Shown: piece by piece, positions 58,685 through 64,000 of the stretch
Position numbering within the stretch: the first letter of the stretch is position 1
Layout of the letters: the number at the start of each line of letters is the position of its first letter
Origin: Mycolicibacterium sphagni
GTDB lineage: Bacteria; Actinomycetota; Actinomycetes; Mycobacteriales; Mycobacteriaceae
Reading direction: 5' to 3'
DNA length: 64,000 nucleotides
Assembly: GCF_002250655.1 (NCBI RefSeq)
Contig: NZ_NOZR01000027.1
Span: 23,551-87,550 of the forward strand
The notes under the pieces: model-generated
Seen by the model: the letters and a program-made list of their open reading frames with translations, nothing else
What the model was told of the DNA's origin: nothing
The model's database searches: none
Translations under genes and position numbers: made by a program

Positions 58685-59608
58685 TCAGCCCAGCAAGTTA
58701 ATGAGGTAGCGGCCGTGCTTTTCCGCGGCGTCGATCTTTCGTAAAAGGGCGTCTTCCAGGCCGATGGTTCCCTCAAAGATGACGGCAAGGTCCTGACCGG
58801 TCATGTAGATCACGTTGCGTTTGCCGCTTACGTTGGCGAAGTACTGGAGCACTTCCTCATCGAAGCCGGCCATGGAAATGAACAGGCCGCGGGTGCTTTC
58901 GAGCTTCCCGTCGACCTTCAGTTTGAATCCGGCGAGGTCTTCTTTGTCGGGTGGGTGATTGCGCCACCGTGCTTCGACGAGATAAGTGAAGCCGCGGAAG
59001 TGGAAGGAGCCGTCGACCTGCTCGTGGGGCTGCCTGGTTGATCCGGTGTAGTCCATCTCATTCGCCCTGAAGAGGTCGACGAGGAGCTTTTCGAGCTGAT
59101 AGCCCCGTGCCTGGCGTTCGACGTTCGTGCTCGGCCTGCTCCGGGCCAAGGCGGAGAACTCGGTTCGGAGCCGGTCGAGGCTCTGTTGATGCTCGGTGAT
59201 GTGCTGTTGACGTTGGGCGGCTCGTCTGGCCCGGTCGGTTCTAGCGGCCTGTTCAGCGTCGACGATAACGCCTTCCTGGGCGGCGGTTCGGCGAAGTGCG
59301 TCGAGTGCCTTACGACCGGCGGCGACATCCTCGACACCATTGGCAGGTCGTTGCATCCCGCACAGTTCGACGACGATGCGGCGTTGGACCGTCCACCCGT
59401 TGGGTCCTAGTTCTTGCAGCTCGTCAAGGATGCTGCGCGCAATCTTGACCTTGGTGTTTTCGAGGTGGTCATATCGGTTGTAGACCGCCGGTGGGACGCC
59501 CGCGCCAATCATGAGTGACTTCAGGTCCCCGCGGTAGTGCAGTGCGGTGCGGCAGGCAGTGAGCACTTCGTTACGGATTGCCATCGATAGCGGGCGCGAT
59601 GTCGTCAT
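58685..59608 (-). CDS. Restriction-endonuclease-like (PD-(D/E)xK) protein
   Basis: A 307-residue protein. Residues 1-95 form a helical N-terminal domain (AIRNEVLTACRTALHYRGDL), followed by a coiled-coil (about 115-165). The C-terminal nuclease fold has EQVDGSFHF with Asp199 and YLVEARWRN with Glu212 and Arg214, so the usual catalytic lysine is arginine; GLFISMAGF follows. It resembles Mrr-like restriction enzymes. The ATG overlaps the stop of the upstream recombinase-like frame (TAATG). The domain order suggests a sensor-effector defence nuclease rather than a classical restriction enzyme, since no methylase is nearby. Confidence 0.72.
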   Translation of the reverse strand: MTTSRPLSMAIRNEVLTACRTALHYRGDLKSLMIGAGVPPAVYNRYDHLENTKVKIARSILDELQELGPNGWTVQRRIVVELCGMQRPANGVEDVAAGRKALDALRRTAAQEGVIVDAEQAARTDRARRAAQRQQHITEHQQSLDRLRTEFSALARSRPSTNVERQARGYQLEKLLVDLFRANEMDYTGSTRQPHEQVDGSFHFRGFTYLVEARWRNHPPDKEDLAGFKLKVDGKLESTRGLFISMAGFDEEVLQYFANVSGKRNVIYMTGQDLAVIFEGTIGLEDALLRKIDAAEKHGRYLINLLG

Positions 59609-60155
59609 TACGCCGCCCGCTCCAGGCATCGATTCACGCCCGATCGAGAAATGCCCACCGTGGGAGCGATCCGGGCTCGGATAGTGCCGGCTTGATCGAT
59701 TGCGTGGGCCGCGATGGTGTCACTGCCGAGACCGGGGCGGCCGAGGTGGCGACCCGCGACACATGTGTTAGCCACTTCCGTAGCGGTCGCTTCGGTGGCT
59801 ATGGTCCGTGCGAACTCGTCGACACCGCCGAAGACGTGGAACGTCCGCCGGACACCGGGAGTGGTGGTATCGGCGGATTCAGTAAACGATCGCAGTTTGA
59901 CGCCGGCGCCCCGCAGGCTCCCGACTAGGGTCAGCAGGTGCTCTCGGGAGCGGTTGAGGCGATCGAGCAGCCAATTCATGAGTGCATCACCGCGGCAGAC
60001 GTAACCGCGAAGGCATGTCAGGTCGGGTCGATCGTTCCTCATCCCCGATACCTGGTCTTCCCAAATACGTTCTGCGCCAGCCTCTTCCGATGCTGATAGC
60101 TGCATATTGGATGATTCTTTAGCCTGGAGACGCGGGCGTATCCCAACCGTGCCAT
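59608..60155 (-). pseudogene. Frameshifted serine recombinase (resolvase/invertase)
   Basis: The N-terminus MARLGYARVS, with the catalytic serine, is in one frame (ATG 60155). From about 60105-60112 the homology continues in another frame: ASEEAGAERIWEDQVSGMRN, LLDRLNRSREHLLTLVGSLR, RRTFHVFGGVDEFAR and a C-terminal helix-turn-helix. Adding one base near the CCAAT at 60107-60111 would restore a single reading frame. The rest is complete, so the loss is recent or is a sequencing error. The gene end is coupled to the endonuclease-like gene. Confidence 0.78.
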
Positions 60156-60317
60156 CAATCGCCCTCTTCCTGGTGCATCTACTATCATGTCCAGGTTAGA
60201 GGCAAAATGGGCCAGGTTTACGGGACACCGCCGACAGAGCATCGCGCAGGTCAACGCGGCCCCCGACTGATTTTCGGTTCATTCCAGTGCGATTACCTCA
60301 GCGGCGGAACACGAGCA

Positions 60318-61277
60318 TCACTCCTGGTCGAGCACGGATGTCTCTAGCTGATTGATACGCCCAAACGGAATATGAACCGCGGGAGAGTATTTCGATGTCT
60401 CATCGAGATGCCCCAGCTGATCATCGAAGAAGATGTGCGGCCGAAGCACTTCCAAGATCCTCCCTTTAGCCACACCCCCTAGGAAGAACGCGTCATTGAC
60501 AATGACTCCCCATTCCTTGAGCGTCAGCACCGCACGCTTGTGAGCCGGTGCGTCGCGGGCGGTCACCAGCGAGATCCGCAGCCTGTTCTGATAGGTCGGG
60601 TCCGCCTTCTTGTGGTGTTCTTCTCGCTTTTGGATCGCGTGGACCTTTAGGAGAAACTCCTGAAGCAGCCCCGGGCTGTGTGGCGTGACGAGATTCTCGA
60701 CCTCATGCTGCCGGAAGGCATCCAAACCTTCACCTTGCATCACCTGTTCGGACTCATCGTCAGCGAGTACACCGTCGAAGTCGAACGCGATACGGACCTG
60801 AGTGTCATCCGGGTCGTCCACCGCTGCCGAAGGCAGCACATGCCCCGCCGGGTAGCCCTGCGCGATGGCTTGACGGACATCCTTGCCGTTGGCGGAGAGA
60901 AAGAGCGATATCGACAACGCCGGAATGTAGATGTAGGGCGCCTGACCTTGAGTGAATACCGCTCGGCTGCTATCGAGGCCATGATGCTCGATAGAGTTCA
61001 TGACTCGCAGCCCCGTGTCCGGGTCGTTGTGCGACAGCACAATGACCTCGACAAGGCGGCCTTCGTGCGCCCCGTCCGAAAGGTCGTTGAGAGATAACAA
61101 GCGTTTGATGAAGGGGAAGGCGACTCCCGGTTCAAGTGGGACGTTCACTTGCTGTTCCTGGTACCTGCGGTATGCCTCTTCGCCCTCGGCGCGGAAGATC
61201 TGGTCCGCCTCGCCCAGATCGAACATCGCACTCGACGCGACGCCGACGACGAGCCGATGATCGAGTTCGTATGCCAT
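60318..61277 (-). CDS. Cytosolic 5'-nucleotidase (cN-I/PF06189 type)
   Basis: A 319-residue nucleotidase of the HAD fold, starting at ATG 61277 with GGAGG just before it. Motif I is FDFDGV (165-170), motif II is in SLVTARDAP (Thr239), the lysine is in GGVAKGRILEV (Lys271) and motif IV is FFDDQ (283-287). An N-terminal domain (about 1-160) with VIVLSHNDPDTGLRVMNSIE is shared with eukaryotic and bacterial cN-I. These enzymes remove phosphate from AMP, IMP or deoxynucleoside monophosphates. It is divergent from the deoxyribosyltransferase-like operon over 271 bases. Confidence 0.86.
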   Translation of the reverse strand: MAYELDHRLVVGVASSAMFDLGEADQIFRAEGEEAYRRYQEQQVNVPLEPGVAFPFIKRLLSLNDLSDGAHEGRLVEVIVLSHNDPDTGLRVMNSIEHHGLDSSRAVFTQGQAPYIYIPALSISLFLSANGKDVRQAIAQGYPAGHVLPSAAVDDPDDTQVRIAFDFDGVLADDESEQVMQGEGLDAFRQHEVENLVTPHSPGLLQEFLLKVHAIQKREEHHKKADPTYQNRLRISLVTARDAPAHKRAVLTLKEWGVIVNDAFFLGGVAKGRILEVLRPHIFFDDQLGHLDETSKYSPAVHIPFGRINQLETSVLDQE

Positions 61278-61548
61278 GGCCCTCCTCAATTTTTGACTGC
61301 GGCGCGGCGTCAAACTTTATCCGTTGGCACACGGATTACGAGGGATGCGCGCGTGTCGAGTGCCTGCGGAGACGGGTTCACAAGCTGGTTACAAGTGATG
61401 TTTCCCGCTGCGGAGTAAAGGGCGCAATCGGCGCATGGCGATTGCCCTCGCGACGGCCGGCGCGACACGGCGAAGTCCTGCTGTGAACGCGAGGCTGGTT
61501 CCGCACCTGCGCTGTATTGTTTGTGATGTAGTGCGATGGCCGTTGTGA

Positions 61549-62160
61549 ATGAGGTACCGGGTGTCGAACACGGCAGAGGCGGTGCGTGTGGGCAATGGTG
61601 ATTTGGCTGACATCCTGGACTCCTTCGCTGGTTGCTTTGGATTGGAGCGATCGTCCGTCGCGTACGTGAGTACGCCGATCACGACTGGGCGGCGGTACTA
61701 CGACTGGCTGTCGGCATCAAAGTTGTCGACGGACAATCCCCGCTTTGCGACGGAGCATGCTCGTGAGGTCATCGCGGCCAACCAGGCTTCCGCTCACACC
61801 CTTGTTCTCCGCGCCCGACGCCTTCTCGGGAAGATCGTCGTCGATCCCACTGGTCTGCACGCGCCTGAGTGGTCGCAGAGTGACTTCCATGCCTTCTGGA
61901 CGCGGTTGATCGCCGACTACGTCGGAACGGTCGTCTTCAATGACGGGTGGGAGTTCAGCACAGGGTGTACGCATGAGTATGCTGCTGCGCTCCGGGTTGG
62001 GGCTACAGTGCTCGACGCCCACTTGTCGGTGATGCCCCCTATAGTCGCAGTCACAAAGACGAATGATGCGATCGCCCAGCTTCGCGGTCAAGGGCACGGA
62101 GTGCAGAGCCTTTCCATGGCCCAGCAGCAAATAGTGGAAGCGGTCGAATCAGTAGGATAG
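61549..62160 (+). CDS. Nucleoside 2-deoxyribosyltransferase-like protein (DUF4406-like)
   Basis: A 203-residue protein, starting at ATG 61549 (GTG 61561 possible). YVSTPITTG (39-47) matches the substrate loop of nucleoside deoxyribosyltransferases and DUF4406 proteins, and VVFNDGWEFSTGCTHEYAAA (128-147) matches the catalytic loop, with Glu143 at the position of the nucleophile. Such folds cleave or exchange the N-glycosidic bond of nucleosides or nucleotides. The next gene begins 11 bases later, so the two are an operon. Base use is lower in GC than in core genes. Confidence 0.7.
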   Translation: MRYRVSNTAEAVRVGNGDLADILDSFAGCFGLERSSVAYVSTPITTGRRYYDWLSASKLSTDNPRFATEHAREVIAANQASAHTLVLRARRLLGKIVVDPTGLHAPEWSQSDFHAFWTRLIADYVGTVVFNDGWEFSTGCTHEYAAALRVGATVLDAHLSVMPPIVAVTKTNDAIAQLRGQGHGVQSLSMAQQQIVEAVESVG

Positions 62161-62171
62161 GAGGCCACATC

Positions 62172-63560
62172 GTGACTGCATCGCAACCGCTGAAGGATGA
62201 CGTGCTGGCCGAGTTGGCCAAAAGCTACAACGTCGCGCAGTTCATAAGCTTTGGACCTCACGACGCGGCGGTCCGCCACCACGAACTTCGTGCCCCCCTA
62301 CCGGCAGACGTGTCACTTGAGGATTCCCTCGGCTTCCTGCTGCACCTGAGCCCGAGCAAGACGATCAACATCCGGTCCTTTTCAGTAGACCAACAGTCTG
62401 GCAATCCATTTCACTACGGGATAGCCAGCGCCAGCTGTGCTGCGACAATTATTCGCGATCTGGCGGGCGCGGGGTTTTTCACGATTGCGAACGAGACTAT
62501 CGACGTCGATGACGGCGGCGTATCGGGTGTCGCGGCAGGCGGAATCGTGGAGTTCGCACCCGGCGATACCCCCCGAGCAGTGGAGAAGCCTGGCATCGCG
62601 AGACTTCCGCTCGAAATCGGATTCGAGGTATTGAAAACGATCTACCGATTTCAGATCGCCTTCGGCGATCTGATAGATACGCGGTTAGAGTTCAGTTTGC
62701 ACCCGTTACGGTGCGGCACCCGCAACGAACACGCCATCGTATGGGAGTCATCGGAGTACGTAGCTGGGCAATTGCAGTCGGCGATCAGCTGGCCCAACCG
62801 ATTTAGCCGATTCTTGGGTGACAAAGCGTTCGGTCTTATCGTGGCGGATGCCCTCGGCCACAACGTCCCAAGCACGACCGTGATATCACGCAACGTTGCC
62901 CCATTCTCGTTCGGCGCCCGAACGCAGTCGGGTGAGTGGTGGACGCGGACGGCACCACCGGAACCCGTGCCGGGCAAGTACACGACGACCCTTGGGTGGG
63001 TCGATCCGTTCGATCTCCTTCAGCGCGAGGACGAATCAGGCTGCAATTTGGCGTCTGTGCTGGCGCAAGAGGGCGTCGATAGTCAGTTCAGTGGCGCGAC
63101 GCGGCCCGGTGAGGGCGACGCTCCTGACGTCGTCGAAGGTGTTGCCGGTCGCGGCGATGAGTTCATGTTGGGCCAACATGTACCTACAACGTTGCCTCAG
63201 TGTGTTGTCGAGGATGTTCGCAACGTCACGGCAGATCTGCGAAAACAACTGGGTCCGGTACGAATTGAATGGGCGCACGACGGCACGAAGGTCTGGGTGC
63301 TGCAGATGCATCGTGCAGATGTAACAACCAAGCATCCGGTCAGGATGACAGGCACCGCTGAGCCCGATAGCTGGGTTACCTATGAAACAGCGGCGGGGCT
63401 CGAAACGCTTCGCGATTTGCTGGACGCGGCGTCTGATGCCCACCAAGGAATCGAAGTGGTTGGTGAATTCGGCTTGACATCACATGTCGGCGAGTTGCTC
63501 GCCAAGGCCTCGGTACCGGTGCGGGTCCGTGCAGCCGGTATGGGCGTCGATTGCCTCTGA
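62172..63560 (+). CDS. PEP-synthase-like ATP-grasp and phosphohistidine protein
   Basis: A 462-residue protein starting at GTG 62172 behind a GGAGG site. Residues 216-238, GDKAFGLIVADALGHNVPST, resemble the start of the PPDK_N ATP-grasp fold; RIEWAHDGTKVWVLQ (Glu366, Gln378) is its metal-binding end. The C-terminal EFGLTSHVGELL resembles the swivelling phosphohistidine domain, with His438 at the phosphorylated position. Residues 1-210 are a further domain with NIRSFS and DGGVSGV segments. The PEP-binding barrel of PEP synthase is absent, so the phosphate acceptor is unknown, as is the function. Confidence 0.68.
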   Translation: MTASQPLKDDVLAELAKSYNVAQFISFGPHDAAVRHHELRAPLPADVSLEDSLGFLLHLSPSKTINIRSFSVDQQSGNPFHYGIASASCAATIIRDLAGAGFFTIANETIDVDDGGVSGVAAGGIVEFAPGDTPRAVEKPGIARLPLEIGFEVLKTIYRFQIAFGDLIDTRLEFSLHPLRCGTRNEHAIVWESSEYVAGQLQSAISWPNRFSRFLGDKAFGLIVADALGHNVPSTTVISRNVAPFSFGARTQSGEWWTRTAPPEPVPGKYTTTLGWVDPFDLLQREDESGCNLASVLAQEGVDSQFSGATRPGEGDAPDVVEGVAGRGDEFMLGQHVPTTLPQCVVEDVRNVTADLRKQLGPVRIEWAHDGTKVWVLQMHRADVTTKHPVRMTGTAEPDSWVTYETAAGLETLRDLLDAASDAHQGIEVVGEFGLTSHVGELLAKASVPVRVRAAGMGVDCL

Positions 63561-63598
63561 CGACTTTGGCGCTTAGATCACGGGCCCGCGGCCTCGAC

Positions 63599-63919
63599 TC
63601 ACAAGGCTTCGATCTTCGCTCGGATCTTTGGTTCGAGCGTCTTGAGCATCTCTTGCTGTTTGAGAACTGCTGGTGCCCAATCTAAATCGAGATTCTGCCC
63701 GACTTCGGCCACCAGATAGGCCAAGAGCGCAAATTCAGTCCACGGCGTCCGTGCTACATCGATGGCGGTCCGCTGCCCGGGGGACGAGGGATCTGCAGCG
63801 AAGAAGCGTCCTTTGTAACCCGCCAACGAGATGGTCGTGGCAGCAGCTTGGTCTAGCGCCGTGGCGGTTGATTCCTTGATGTCCTTGCCTGCTGTCTTCA
63901 AGTCCGCAATAGTTTGCAC
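63599..63919 (-). CDS. Small helical protein of unknown function
   Basis: A 106-residue frame starting at GTG 63919, probably coding: it has an ordinary composition, a basic amphipathic N-terminus (MQTIADLKTAGKDIKESTAT) and a helical C-terminus (VLKQQEMLKTLEPKIRAKIE). No family is recognised. It converges on the PEP-synthase-like gene, 38 bases away, and could belong to the same cargo group. Confidence 0.45.
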   Translation of the reverse strand: MQTIADLKTAGKDIKESTATALDQAAATTISLAGYKGRFFAADPSSPGQRTAIDVARTPWTEFALLAYLVAEVGQNLDLDWAPAVLKQQEMLKTLEPKIRAKIEAL

Positions 63920-63994
63920 GAGGTGGCGTGTTCCCCGTGAGTGAGACCGGGAGGTTTTAGAGTCCTGTGGCCCGATGTCGGGCCGGAAGGGACG

Positions 63995-64000
63995 ATGGAA
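63995..64000 (+). CDS. Start of a gene running off the right edge
   Basis: An ATG at 63995 is preceded by GGAAGG 4 bases upstream and by a 16-base palindrome GGCCCGATGTCGGGCC at 63969-63984. Only two codons are inside the window, so nothing can be said about the product. Confidence 0.35.

Larger units (their letters stand above)
49429..64000. mobile_element. Integrative mobilizable element at tRNA-Met, right end outside the window
   Basis: From the tRNA 3' end to the right edge the genes change from core mycobacterial ones to a Rep-like protein, toxin-antitoxin, tyrosine integrase, excisionase, MobF relaxase and cargo. Base composition is visibly lower in GC, most of all after 57.7 kb. No conjugation machinery (coupling protein, VirB-type genes) is visible, which suggests a mobilizable element. 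No second copy of the tRNA 3' end is found before 64,000, so the far attachment site is outside. Confidence 0.85.

Noticed and set aside
49429..64000. Search for CRISPR arrays and insertion-sequence ends
   Set aside because: No regularly spaced direct repeats and no terminal inverted repeats flanking a transposase were found.

Overview
The window is a piece of a high-GC mycobacterial chromosome, most likely a fast-growing Mycolicibacterium. The evidence is gene content and order: sigH-rshA, bL37, a biotinyl protein, pdtaS, whiB1, entC, rhlE, moeZ, lipV, adnAB, nudC, mrx1, uvrD2, whiB7 and the UPF0182 gene follow the order I remember for the Rv3223c-Rv3193c block of M. tuberculosis, with a few local insertions. 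No database search was run; all family names come from motifs and recall.

Positions 1-49.4 kb are conserved core. 1-4.3 kb: the end of a beta-keto acid cleavage enzyme, a YbaK-type deacylase, the SigH/RshA redox sigma system, the 24-residue ribosomal protein bL37, the PdtaS sensor kinase and WhiB1. 4.5-16.5 kb: lipid-related genes (diacylglycerol-kinase-like protein, a TetR-controlled acyltransferase), the entC operon, a ParA-type ATPase, RhlE helicase and small envelope proteins. 16.6-27.5 kb: a metzincin-like membrane protein followed by a MIRU-like tandem repeat, MoeZ, an alkyltransferase-like protein, LipV and the AdnAB helicase-nuclease. 27.5-31.7 kb: a TetR repressor divergent from three overlapping hydrolase genes. 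32-39.8 kb: a K+ channel, NudC, mycoredoxin, UvrD2, a secreted repeat protein, Tpx, and WhiB7 with its leader peptide and attenuator. 39.8-49.2 kb: an ABC1 kinase, a cyclodehydratase-like protein, a zincin-like protein, a PDZ-Lon protease, UPF0182, RNase Z and a lipoprotein.

At 49,352-49,428 lies an initiator tRNA-Met, and gene style changes right after it. From there to the right edge is an integrated mobilizable element. It carries a Rep-like protein beside a nested dyad, a HigBA-type toxin-antitoxin pair, a tyrosine integrase with an overlapping excisionase, and a MobF (TrwC) relaxase. No type IV secretion genes are visible, so it looks mobilizable rather than self-transmissible. The second attachment site must lie beyond the window.

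The cargo (57.7-63.9 kb) is lower in GC and looks like a defence or nucleotide-metabolism island: a protein with an RNxxxH (HEPN-like) motif, a restriction-endonuclease-like protein coupled to a frameshifted serine recombinase, a HAD-type 5'-nucleotidase, and, divergent from it, a two-gene operon of a nucleoside-deoxyribosyltransferase-like protein and a PEP-synthase-like ATP-grasp/phosphohistidine protein. That operon, with the nucleotidase, is my best candidate for an undescribed system; its function is inference.
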